Assembly: GCF_020169335.1 (NCBI RefSeq)
Contig: NZ_JAIEZN010000001.1
Span: 2,035,805-2,099,804 of the forward strand
Source: Devosia aquimaris
GTDB taxonomy: Bacteria > Pseudomonadota > Alphaproteobacteria > Rhizobiales > Devosiaceae
Reading direction: 5' to 3'
Length of the DNA stretch: 64,000 bases
Below the pieces are notes generated by a model, which saw only the letters and a list, made by a program, of their open reading frames with translations, made no database searches and was not told the DNA's origin. The translations under genes were made by a program, and so were the position numbers. The first letter of the stretch is position 1; each line of letters opens with the position of its first letter. Positions 10,281 through 21,945 of this stretch are shown in pieces.

Positions 10281-10751
10281 ATGCCCACCCTCCGCGTCAC
10301 CGCCGTCCTGCCCCCCGATCACGGCACGGGCATGCCTTATGATGTGATCGTGCTCGAACACGATGCCCGCCGCCTGCGCCGCAAACTCCTGCAGCTTCAG
10401 CATGGCGACGAGGTGATGGTCGATTTTCCCCAGACAGTCACCCTGGCCGACCGCAGTGCGCTGCAACTGGAAGACGGGCGCCTGGTTGAGGTCATCGCTG
10501 CCGAAGAGCTGCTCTACGAAGTGCGCGCCAGCTCGCCGGGTCATCTGGTGCGCCTGGCCTGGCACATCGGCAATCGCCACACCTCTGCCCAGCTTGAGGC
10601 CGACCGGATCCTCATCAAGCGGGACCATGTGCTCAAGACCATGCTCGAGGGCCTGGGCGCCAGCGTGGTCAATGTTTCCGAGCCGTTCAACGCCGAGCAC
10701 GGCGCCTATCACAGCCATGGCGATCAGGGGCACGCCCTGCTGGCCCGATGA
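10281..10751 (+). CDS. ureE: Urease accessory metallochaperone UreE
   Basis: Nickel-delivering chaperone, 156 aa. Visible features are the N-terminal peptide-binding domain ([18 protein letters not shown]), the conserved [19 protein letters not shown] block whose histidine binds nickel at the dimer interface, and a short histidine-rich tail ([14 protein letters not shown]). The ATG at 10281 is preceded by AAAGG with 5-base spacing; a GTG at 10263 is in frame but lacks such a site. Its stop overlaps the ureF start as ATGA (10748-10751). Confidence 0.93.
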   Translation: MPTLRVTAVLPPDHGTGMPYDVIVLEHDARRLRRKLLQLQHGDEVMVDFPQTVTLADRSALQLEDGRLVEVIAAEELLYEVRASSPGHLVRLAWHIGNRHTSAQLEADRILIKRDHVLKTMLEGLGASVVNVSEPFNAEHGAYHSHGDQGHALLAR

Positions 10752-11410
10752 CAAGCCAAACTGACCTGCAGCGGCTGCTGACCTGGCTGTCGCCGGCCTT
10801 TCCGGTTGGCGCCTTCGCCTGGTCGGCCGGACTGGAATCCGCCATTGCCAGCCGCATGGTGCATGATCGCGCAACCACGCAGCGCTGGGTCGAGGGCATC
10901 CTTGCCCACGGCAGCCTGCGCACCGACGCGATCCTGCTCGCCCAGGCTCACGGCGCAGCGCACAACACCGAGGCCCTGCAGGACCTTGCCGATCTCTGCC
11001 TGGCCCTCACCCCGGCGCGTGAACGGCACGAGGAAACCACCATCACGGGCTCAGCCTTTGTCACTGCGGCCCAGGCCTGGCCAACGCCGGTCAGCGCCAA
11101 TCTGCCGGCGCCCTGCCCTTACCCCATCGCCGTCGGCGCCATATCGGCCGGTCACGCGATGGCACTCGAGACAACGCTGCTGGCCTTTCTTACCGCCACT
11201 GTGCATGCTCAGGTCTCGGTTGCGGTGCGCCTGGTACCCATCGGCCAGAGTGATGGCCTCGCCATCATGGCCGTGCTGGAGCCAACCATTGCCGATCTGG
11301 CCACACAATGTCGCATGGCCGGGCTCGATGACCTGGGCGCTGTTGCCTATGCCGCCGATATTGCGCAAATGTCGCATGAGACCCTGACCACGAGAATCTT
11401 CCGCTCATGA
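10748..11410 (+). CDS. ureF: Urease accessory protein UreF
   Basis: 220 aa, the all-helical partner that with UreD and UreG forms the activation complex. The N-terminal [20 protein letters not shown] block is the UreF signature. [12 protein letters not shown] and the C-terminal [20 protein letters not shown], which docks on UreG, also fit. Start and stop both overlap neighbours by ATGA, with ureE upstream and the DUF3995 gene downstream, so all three are likely translationally coupled. Confidence 0.94.
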   Translation: MTSQTDLQRLLTWLSPAFPVGAFAWSAGLESAIASRMVHDRATTQRWVEGILAHGSLRTDAILLAQAHGAAHNTEALQDLADLCLALTPARERHEETTITGSAFVTAAQAWPTPVSANLPAPCPYPIAVGAISAGHAMALETTLLAFLTATVHAQVSVAVRLVPIGQSDGLAIMAVLEPTIADLATQCRMAGLDDLGAVAYAADIAQMSHETLTTRIFRS

Positions 11411-11838
11411 GCATGCCGATCGCCGCCTTCATGTTTGTTGCCCTGTTGGCAGCCTCCATCGCCCATCTGCTCTGGTCGATCGGGCGCACCTGGCCGATCC
11501 GCAACGAAAAACTCCTGGCGCAGACCGTCGTCGGCACCGCTGGCATCGAACGCATGCCGCCCCGCATCGCCAGCTTCGGCATTGGTGTGGCCCTCGGCAT
11601 TGCCGGTGTACTCGCCCTGGCCCTGGCCGACCACGACAGCGGCGGCATTCCGCTCGACGTGGTGGGCGCACTGCTGGCGCTGGTGTTCCTCGCCCGCGGC
11701 GTCATCGGCTACACGCCCGGCTGGGCCGCCCGCACGCCCGAACCCAATTTCCGGCTCAACGACCGCCGCGTCTATTCCCCGCTCTGCCTGCTGCTCGGCA
11801 CCGGCTTTGCCGCTCTCGTCATCATGAGGTTGCTATGA
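11407..11838 (+). CDS. DUF3995 membrane protein between ureF and ureG
   Basis: 143 aa, four hydrophobic segments (about 5-27, 54-76, 80-100, 122-142). The ending [20 protein letters not shown] and the N-terminal [12 protein letters not shown] are typical of the DUF3995 family, which has no assigned function. It overlaps ureF by ATGA at 11407-11410 and ureG by ATGA at 11835-11838, so its synthesis is tied to both maturation factors. This is stronger coupling than expected for a passenger gene. No nickel-binding histidine cluster is visible. Confidence 0.85.
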   Translation: MSMPIAAFMFVALLAASIAHLLWSIGRTWPIRNEKLLAQTVVGTAGIERMPPRIASFGIGVALGIAGVLALALADHDSGGIPLDVVGALLALVFLARGVIGYTPGWAARTPEPNFRLNDRRVYSPLCLLLGTGFAALVIMRLL

Positions 11839-12467
11839 AATCTGTGAACGGTCCCCTGCGCATCGGCATTGGCGGCCCCGTTGGCTCGGGCAAGACAACG
11901 CTGTGCGAAATGCTGCTCAAGGCCATGCGCGACCGCTATTCCATGGCCGTGGTCACCAATGACATCTACACCCGCGAAGATGCCCTGATCCTGGCGCGCG
12001 TGCAGGCCATTTCCGAGGATCGCATTGTGGGTGTCGAAACCGGCGGCTGCCCGCATACGGCCATCCGCGAGGACGCTTCGCTCAACCTGGCGGCCATTGA
12101 TAACCTCAACCGCAAATTCCCCGATCTCGACATCATCCTGATCGAGAGCGGCGGCGACAACCTGGCGGCGACCTTCTCGCCCGACCTGGCCGACATCACC
12201 ATCTATGTCATCTCCGTCGCCCAGGGCGAAAAAATCCCCCGCAAGGGTGGCCCCGCCATTTCCCGCTCGGACCTTTTGGTCATCACCCACACCGACCTGG
12301 CCCAATATGTCGGCGCCAGCCTGAGCGTGATGGAAAGCGACACCCAGAAGGTGCGCGAGGGGCGGCCCTATGTGTTCACCGATCTGCTGCGCCGCGAGAG
12401 TCTGGACCAGATCATCGCCTTCATCGAAAAGGCTGGCGGCCTGTCGAGTTCCCAGGCGGCCGAATAG
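11835..12467 (+). CDS. ureG: Urease accessory GTPase UreG
   Basis: SIMIBI-class GTPase that delivers nickel to urease, 210 aa. The P-loop GGPVGSGKT is at residues 13-21, the metal-binding CPH motif lies in [31 protein letters not shown] forms the switch region, and the ITHTDLA element takes the place of the usual guanine-specificity NKxDLA motif. It is the last gene of the urease operon and converges on the phosphodiesterase gene with a 21-base gap. No terminator hairpin is evident in that gap. Confidence 0.96.
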   Translation: MKSVNGPLRIGIGGPVGSGKTTLCEMLLKAMRDRYSMAVVTNDIYTREDALILARVQAISEDRIVGVETGGCPHTAIREDASLNLAAIDNLNRKFPDLDIILIESGGDNLAATFSPDLADITIYVISVAQGEKIPRKGGPAISRSDLLVITHTDLAQYVGASLSVMESDTQKVREGRPYVFTDLLRRESLDQIIAFIEKAGGLSSSQAAE

Positions 12468-12488
12468 GCGCAGGGGCGCGCGCTGCGT

Positions 12489-13226
12489 CTAGCGCTCGCC
12501 CACCATCACCACATGGCTCACCAGCCGCCCATCCTGCACATGGTGCAGCAATAGGCCGGGCGGATCGACGATGTCGGACGCCTTGCCGTCCAGCGACAGG
12601 CGGCTGGCACGCGTGACCGATGGCGCCATGCTGGCCGGGATGTCGCCCAGACGGGCAAACATCGGCCGGTGCACATGGCCGCACGTGATACCCAACACCC
12701 GCGAGCCAGCCTGGGACAACACCGCGCCCAGCCCTTCGGACCCATGGCAACGGTTCTGGTCCTTGCCGTCGATGCCGCACAGGAATGGGTGTTGGTGCTG
12801 GAACACCAGCACGGGCAGCGCGTCGCGCTGCAGTTCTTCTGCGAGCCAGTCCAGGGCCGGAGTGGCATCGCCATGGTGCTGGCCCGGCACCGTCACATCC
12901 AGACCGATCAGGCGCAGCGCCCCGCCGGCCACGCCCGAGCTGTGCAAAGGCCGGGTGCCCGTCCACCCCATCTCGCCACCGAAGACGTCGGCCAGCCGGC
13001 CATGATCGTCCACATTGCCCGGCACGACGCGAAACAGCGTCTCCATATCGCGCAACCGCTTGAGCACCGCGCGATAGCTGTCGGCGAAATCGTCCTCGGC
13101 AAGATCGCCGCTGACGATGATCGCGTCCGGCCGCATCGGCCGCAGCCAGGCCAGCACGCGGTCGAGCCGCTCCAGCCTGTCCTTGCTGCCATTGGCGTGG
13201 ATATCGCTCAGTTGCGCGATGATCAT
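12489..13226 (-). CDS. Calcineurin-like phosphodiesterase, CpdA/class III type
   Basis: 245 aa. All metallophosphoesterase motifs are present in order: QLSDIHANG (D-x-H), VSGDLAEDD (GD), VVPGNVDDHG (GN-D), FQHQHPF (H) and GITCGHVHRPMF (GHxH). This pattern fits class III cyclic-nucleotide phosphodiesterases such as CpdA, though a UDP-sugar or nucleotide hydrolase cannot be excluded. Its ATG lies 4 bases after the glgX stop, making it the last gene of the glycogen operon. A cAMP link to glycogen control is an inference from position only. Confidence 0.88.
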   Translation of the reverse strand: MIIAQLSDIHANGSKDRLERLDRVLAWLRPMRPDAIIVSGDLAEDDFADSYRAVLKRLRDMETLFRVVPGNVDDHGRLADVFGGEMGWTGTRPLHSSGVAGGALRLIGLDVTVPGQHHGDATPALDWLAEELQRDALPVLVFQHQHPFLCGIDGKDQNRCHGSEGLGAVLSQAGSRVLGITCGHVHRPMFARLGDIPASMAPSVTRASRLSLDGKASDIVDPPGLLLHHVQDGRLVSHVVMVGER

Positions 13227-13230
13227 GGCA

Positions 13231-15234
13231 CTAGCCTTCCGGGCGAACCAGCGCCACCACCGATCGTGGCGTCAGGGTCGCCGTGCCGGCGGCCATCGCC
13301 ACCTGGGCCTGATTATCGGACTCCAGCCCCACAACCCAGTCGCCTTCGGGCAGGTGCGCAACCACCGGCTCATTGCGCCGGTTGAACCACACCAGCACCT
13401 CGTCATCCTTGTTGCGCAGATGCATGCCCAACACCGAGGCGCCCGAGGCACGCCAGTCCTGCTCACCCATCTCATGGCCATCCGGATGCAGCCACACCAC
13501 ATCGCGCACGCCATTGCGCTCGGCGCCGGTGAGGAAATGGTCATGCGTCAGGGCGGAGTGCGCTTTGCGGAACTTGTTGAGGGCCGAGACAAAGTCGACC
13601 AGAGCGCCGTCGGCATTTTCCCAGTCGACCCAGGTGATCTCATTGTCCTGGGCATAGGCGTTGTTGTTGCCTTGCTGGGTGCGATAGAGCTCGTCGCCCT
13701 GCTGCAGCAGCGGGATGCCACGCGACAGGAACAGTGTCGCCAGCATGGCCCGCACGTCGCGCTTGCGCGCGACATTGATGCCTTCGTCGTCCGTCTCGCC
13801 CTCGGTCCCGCAGTTCCACGATGCATTGTGGTTGTGGCCGTCGCGATTGTTCTCGCCATTGGCCTCATTGTGCTTGTCGCTGTAGCTGACCAGGTCGCGC
13901 AGCGTGAAACCGTCGTGCACCGCCAGCATGTTGACGCCATGGCTGGGCTTCCGCCCGGCGAAGTCGAAGATTTCGGCCGAGCCGGCCACCTTGCCCGCCA
14001 GCGCGCCGATCTTGCCGTCCTCGCCGCGCCAGAACTCGCGGATTTCGTCACGATAGGTGTCGTTGTGTTCCTTGAATTCCTTGCCGAACTGGCCCAGCGC
14101 ATAGCCGCCCGGACCCGGATCCCAGGGCTCGGCCACCAGGATGCATTGGCTCAGGATAGGATCGGCCTTGATCTTTTCCAGCATCACCGCATTGGGATTG
14201 AAGCCAGGATCACGCCCAAGCACGGTGGCCAGGTCAAAGCGGAAGCCGGAAACGCCCATCTCCTGCACCCAGTAGCGCAGGCTGTCGATTACCAGCCGCT
14301 GCGTCGCCGGATGGTCGCAGCGCAGCGTATTGCCGGTGCCCGTGTCATTGACCAGGTGCTGTTTGCCGTCCACTTCCACGAAGCGGTAATAGGTCTTGGC
14401 GTCCAGCCCCATCAGGCTGAGCATGGGCCCATTGGCGTCGCTCTCGCCGGTGTGGTTATAGACCACGTCCAGGATCACCGAGATGCCGTTCTTACGGTAG
14501 AGATCGGTCATGTTCCGCAGTTCCTGCGGACCACGCGGCGCCAGCCGCGGATCGATCGCCGAATAGGCCACTGGATTGTAGCCCCAGGCGTTGGTCAGCC
14601 CCAGCACCGGCAGATGGCCCTCATCGATCCAGGCCGCCGTCGGCATCAGCTGCAGCGTGTCCACGCCGATATATTTCAGGTGATCGATCACCCGCTGCGT
14701 CGTCAGCCCGGCGATGGTGCCGCGCAGCGGCCCCTGCACGCTGGGGTGGCGCATGGTGTAGCCGCGCACGTTCATCTCATAGAACATGCCGGGCGCCTTC
14801 TTGCGCGGCAGCAGGTCCTCATTGCCCATGTCGCCGACAATGGCCTTGGGGATCAGCGGCGCGGTGTCGACCGCCTCGCTGCGGTCCAGCCGCAGGCGCG
14901 GCGAGCGCACGAATACCCGGTCGAGTCGCTTGGCATAGGGGTCGACCAGCAATTTCATCGGGTCGAAGAACAACCCCTGGTCGGGGTTGTATTCGCCGTC
15001 GGCACGCAGCCCGTAGCGCGTCCCCGCGCCCAGGCCGGAGATCAGCCCGGCCCGGATATGGTCCTTGTGCACATCCAGTTCAAAGCGGTCAGTTTCCTGG
15101 TCCTGCTCGTCGAAAATGGAGACCCAGATCGCGGTTGCGCTTTCCGAATAGACCGCGAAGTTGACGCCATCTTCGGTGAGCGTGGCGCCAAGATGCTCGA
15201 TACTGCCCCCATTGGGGACCAGCATGGGTTTCAT
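13231..15234 (-). CDS. glgX: Glycogen debranching enzyme GlgX
   Basis: 667 aa isoamylase-type GH13 enzyme that cleaves alpha-1,6 branches after phosphorylase action. An N-terminal carbohydrate-binding domain (LGATLTEDGVNFAVYSESAT) is followed by the catalytic barrel with GFRFDLATVLGRD (nucleophile D), LVAEPWDPG (acid/base E) and AVHDGFTLRD (transition-state D). QGNNNAYAQDNEITWVDW is typical of GlgX. The ATG at 15234 is 16 bases after the pgm stop, and it is tightly linked to the phosphodiesterase downstream. Confidence 0.96.
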   Translation of the reverse strand: MKPMLVPNGGSIEHLGATLTEDGVNFAVYSESATAIWVSIFDEQDQETDRFELDVHKDHIRAGLISGLGAGTRYGLRADGEYNPDQGLFFDPMKLLVDPYAKRLDRVFVRSPRLRLDRSEAVDTAPLIPKAIVGDMGNEDLLPRKKAPGMFYEMNVRGYTMRHPSVQGPLRGTIAGLTTQRVIDHLKYIGVDTLQLMPTAAWIDEGHLPVLGLTNAWGYNPVAYSAIDPRLAPRGPQELRNMTDLYRKNGISVILDVVYNHTGESDANGPMLSLMGLDAKTYYRFVEVDGKQHLVNDTGTGNTLRCDHPATQRLVIDSLRYWVQEMGVSGFRFDLATVLGRDPGFNPNAVMLEKIKADPILSQCILVAEPWDPGPGGYALGQFGKEFKEHNDTYRDEIREFWRGEDGKIGALAGKVAGSAEIFDFAGRKPSHGVNMLAVHDGFTLRDLVSYSDKHNEANGENNRDGHNHNASWNCGTEGETDDEGINVARKRDVRAMLATLFLSRGIPLLQQGDELYRTQQGNNNAYAQDNEITWVDWENADGALVDFVSALNKFRKAHSALTHDHFLTGAERNGVRDVVWLHPDGHEMGEQDWRASGASVLGMHLRNKDDEVLVWFNRRNEPVVAHLPEGDWVVGLESDNQAQVAMAAGTATLTPRSVVALVRPEG

Positions 15235-15250
15235 AGATTATCCAAAAAGT

Positions 15251-18325
<3,075 letters not shown>

Positions 18326-18329
<4 letters not shown>

Positions 18330-19597
18330 CGTCCCGCCAGATATTTGTTGACCATCGCCTGGGTCACCAGGGTGACCCCCTCATCACTGCGGCGGAACCA
18401 CTTGGCGTCGAACTCGGGGTCCTCGCCAACAACAAGCCCTTCGGGGATGTTGACGCCACGGTCGATCACCACCTTGGTCAGCCGCGCATTGCGCCCGATA
18501 TCGCAATAGGGCAGCACCACCGCCTCGTTCAGCATCGAATAGGAGTGCACGCGCGATCCCGTGGACAGCAGCGTCTTCTGCAAATGCCCGCCCGAGACGA
18601 TACAGTCGCCCGAGACCAGAGAATTGACCGCCGAGCCACGACGGCCGTCGAAATCATGCACGAACTTGGCCGGCGGCGTGATCTCGGCATAGGTCCAGAT
18701 CGGCCAGTCGCGGTCATACAGATCCAGCTGCGGCTTGATGTCGGTCAGGTCGATCGAGGCCTTCCAATAGGCATCGATCGTGCCGACGTCACGCCAGTAG
18801 CTGACCTCTTCATTGCTCGAGCGCACGCAGGAGCGCGGGAAACGATGCGCCCAGGCCGTGCCGTTCTTGACGATATAGGGGATGATGTCCTTGCCGAAGT
18901 CGCGACTGGAGCCTTCCGTGGCAGCGTCACGACGCAGTTGCTCCATCAGGAAGCGCGTCTCGAACACATAGATGCCCATCGAGGCCAGAGCCATCTCCGG
19001 CTTGTCCGGAATGCCAGGCGGATCCTTGGGCTTCTCGACGAAATTGACCACTCGGTCGCGCCCGTCCACATGCATCACGCCAAAGCCGGTGGCTTCCATG
19101 CGCGGCACTTCCAGGCAGCCGATGGTCACATCGGCCCCGGTGTCCACATGCTGGCGGAGCATGATCTCATAGTCCATCTTGTAGATGTGGTCGCCCGCCA
19201 GGATGACGATGTAGCGCGCGCCCGAATCCTCGATGATGTCCATGTTCTGGTACACCGCGTCCGCCGTGCCGGCATACCACATGTCTTCGCGCACCCGCTG
19301 GCTGGCCGGCAGCACGTCAAAGCTCTCATTGCGCTCGGGGCGCAGGAAGTTCCAGCCGCGCGACAGATGCCGGATCAGGCTGTGCGCCTGATACTGCGTT
19401 GCCACCGAGATGCGGCGAATGCCCGAATTGATGGCATTGCTCAGCGCAAAGTCGATGATGCGCGACTTGCCGCCGAAATACACCGCCGGCTTGGCGCGCC
19501 GGTCGGTCAGCTCCATCAGGCGCGTGCCGCGTCCTCCCGCCAGCACATAGGCCATGGCCTCGCGGGCCAGCGGTGATGGTACTCTGTAGTCTGCCAT
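18326..19597 (-). CDS. glgC: Glucose-1-phosphate adenylyltransferase
   Basis: Makes ADP-glucose, the committed and allosterically controlled step of glycogen synthesis; 423 aa. [20 protein letters not shown] is the nucleotide-binding N-terminus. [33 protein letters not shown] and [20 protein letters not shown] follow, then a left-handed beta-helix C-terminal domain. GGAGGG sits 8 bases ahead of the ATG. The regulatory arginine-rich N-terminal region (RRAKP) is retained. glgA overlaps it downstream. Confidence 0.97.
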
Positions 19598-19651
19598 TCT
19601 TCTAACCCTCCACTATTGCCCGGTTTCCGGGACGTATCCTCACCCGTCGAT

Positions 19652-21847
19652 TCACGCCGGTTCGAACTTGAGAAACAATGTCGACAGCGGCGGCAGATAA
19701 AGCTCAGCCTCCGCTGGCCAATGCCGTCCCTCAACGGCATAGGCAGTCACCGCACCCTGGTTGCCGGTGTTCGAGCCAGCATACCATTCTGCGTCTGTAT
19801 TGATGCGTTCGACCCATTTGCCGGCCAGCGGCATGGGTATCTTGTAGCCGGACCGTGGCACGGGTGTGAAATTGCTCACCACCAGGATCGGCGCATGGCC
19901 CGGCGCCTTGCGCAACCAGGCAAACACCGAATTGGCATGGTCATTGCCGATCACCCACTCAAACCCGTCCGGCTCGCAATCGCGCTCATGCAGCGCCGGC
20001 AGCTCGCGATAGGCCAGGTTCAAGTCGGCAATCAGCCGCCGAACGCCCTCGTGCATGCCCGCGTCGAGCAGGTGCCAGTCCAGCGCCCGTCCGTCGGCCC
20101 ATTCCTCGCGCTGGGCAAATTCCTGGCCCATGAACAGCAGCTTCTTGCCCGGATGCCCCCACATGAAGGCGTAATAGGCGCGCAGGTTCGCAAACTTCTG
20201 CCAGTCGTCGCCCGGCATTTTCTCCAGCATCGAGCCCTTGCCATGCACCACTTCGTCATGGCTCAGCGGCAGCACGAAATTTTCGCTGAAGGCATAGACC
20301 GACCCGAAGGTCATGTCGTTGTGGTGGTACTTGCGATGCACGGACTCGCGGCTCATGAACCGCAGCGTGTCATTCATGAAGCCCATGTTCCACTTGAAGC
20401 CGAAGCCGAGCCCGCCCACGTCCACCGGCTTGCTCACGCCCGGCCAGGAGGTGCTCTCCTCGGCAATCATGAACGTGCCCGGATGCAGCCGATAGGTCTC
20501 GGTGTTGACCCGCTTGAGGAACTCGACGGCTTCAAGGTTCTCGTTGCCGCCGAACTTGTTGGGCACCCACTGCCCGCTCTGGCGCGAATAGTCGAGATAG
20601 AGCATGGACGCCACCGCATCCACGCGCAGCCCGTCGATGTGGAACTTCTCCAGCCAGTAGAGCGCATTATTGACCAGGAAACTCACCACTTCGCGGCGGC
20701 CGAAATTGTAGATCGCCGTGTTCCAATCCGGATGGAACCCCTGGCGCGGATCGGCATGCTCATAGAGCGCCGTGCCGTCGAAATGCGCCAGCCCATGCGC
20801 GTCCGTCGGGAAATGTGCCGGCACCCAGTCCAGGATCACCCCCAGCCCGGCCTCATGGGCGGCATTGACGAAGCGCGCAAAGCCGGCCGGATCGCCAAAA
20901 CGCGCCGTCGGGGAATACATGCCCGTGGGCTGGTAGCCCCAGCTCGGGTCATAGGGATGCTCGGTGATCGGCAACAGCTCGATATGGGTGTAGCCCATGT
21001 CCGCTGCATAGGGCACCAGCTGCTCGGCCAGCTGGTCATAGCTCATGAAGCCGCCATCGGGCCGCTTGCGCCAGCTGCCCAGGTGCACCTCGTAGATCGA
21101 CATCGGCGTGCGCCGCCAGTCATGGCTGGCGCGTTCTTCGAGATAGCGGCTGTCGGTCCAGGTGAAGGGCGTCGGGTCGGGCACCACCGACGCGGTCTTG
21201 GGCCGCATTTCGGACTGGCGGGCGAACGGGTCCGCCTTGAGCGGCTGCGTCACCCCGTCGGCGCCCACGATCTCGAACTTGTAGAGCGTTCCCGTGCCCA
21301 GCACCGGGATGAACACTTCCCAGATGCCGTTCTCGAACCGGTTGCGCATCGGATGGCGCCGCCCGTCCCAGTCATTGAACGGGCCCACCACGCTCACGCG
21401 CTTGGCATTGGGCGCCCAGACGGCGAAATGCGTGCCATGGATGCCCTCGAACTCCATCTCGTGGGCACCCAGCTTGTCGAACAGCCGGAGATGGCTGCCC
21501 TCGCCGATATAATAGTCGTCCATCGGCCCCAGCACGGGTCCAAAGGAATAGGGATCAAACACATCCCATTCCCCGCCGGCATTCTTGGCGTGATAGCGGA
21601 TCGGCTGCCGCGCCGAGATGGTCACCTTGCCTTCGAAAAAGCCGGCGGCGTGCCGCGGGATCAGATGACCCAGTTCCTTGCCGTCCAGCGTATAGGCCGT
21701 CACCAGCTCGGCATGGGGAATGAACGCGCGCAGCACCCAGTGCTCGCCCACCTGCTGCAGCCCAAGAAAGGCAAACGGGTTGGCATGCCGGCCTCCGACG
21801 ACCGCCTCAACTTCCTGCGAATCGGCCTGCCAGACTTCCTTACTCAC
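19652..21847 (-). CDS. glgB: 1,4-alpha-glucan branching enzyme GlgB
   Basis: 731 aa GH13 enzyme that introduces alpha-1,6 branches. It has the extra N-terminal domain (VVGGRHANPFAFLGLQQVGE), a CBM48 domain (GTHFAVWAPNAKRVSVVGPF) and the catalytic barrel with GLRVDAVASMLY (nucleophile near D410), the EEST acid/base motif and PLSHDEVVHGKGSM. The start is a GTG at 21847 behind a strong GGGGAGA at 7-base spacing; a TTG at 21895 would add 16 unconserved residues. A hairpin separates it from glgP. Confidence 0.95.
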   Translation of the reverse strand: MSKEVWQADSQEVEAVVGGRHANPFAFLGLQQVGEHWVLRAFIPHAELVTAYTLDGKELGHLIPRHAAGFFEGKVTISARQPIRYHAKNAGGEWDVFDPYSFGPVLGPMDDYYIGEGSHLRLFDKLGAHEMEFEGIHGTHFAVWAPNAKRVSVVGPFNDWDGRRHPMRNRFENGIWEVFIPVLGTGTLYKFEIVGADGVTQPLKADPFARQSEMRPKTASVVPDPTPFTWTDSRYLEERASHDWRRTPMSIYEVHLGSWRKRPDGGFMSYDQLAEQLVPYAADMGYTHIELLPITEHPYDPSWGYQPTGMYSPTARFGDPAGFARFVNAAHEAGLGVILDWVPAHFPTDAHGLAHFDGTALYEHADPRQGFHPDWNTAIYNFGRREVVSFLVNNALYWLEKFHIDGLRVDAVASMLYLDYSRQSGQWVPNKFGGNENLEAVEFLKRVNTETYRLHPGTFMIAEESTSWPGVSKPVDVGGLGFGFKWNMGFMNDTLRFMSRESVHRKYHHNDMTFGSVYAFSENFVLPLSHDEVVHGKGSMLEKMPGDDWQKFANLRAYYAFMWGHPGKKLLFMGQEFAQREEWADGRALDWHLLDAGMHEGVRRLIADLNLAYRELPALHERDCEPDGFEWVIGNDHANSVFAWLRKAPGHAPILVVSNFTPVPRSGYKIPMPLAGKWVERINTDAEWYAGSNTGNQGAVTAYAVEGRHWPAEAELYLPPLSTLFLKFEPA

Positions 21848-21900
21848 GCCTATTCTCCCCGGACGCGTTACGTCGCGCCGCCCCGTTGAAACCAAAATGT

Positions 21901-21939
21901 GCGGCAGGCCTGACTTTTGCCGTCAGCTTGCCCTGCCGC
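21901..21939 (-). terminator. Attenuator-like hairpin between glgP and glgB
   Basis: On the minus strand, 6 bases after the glgP stop, GCGGCAGG pairs with CCTGCCGC (21932-21939 with 21901-21908) around an inner CTGAC/GTCAG stem, and ACATTTTGG follows. The T tract is short, so it should be a partial terminator or a 3' stabiliser for glgP mRNA rather than a full stop. Confidence 0.55.
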
Positions 21940-21945
21940 CCCTGT

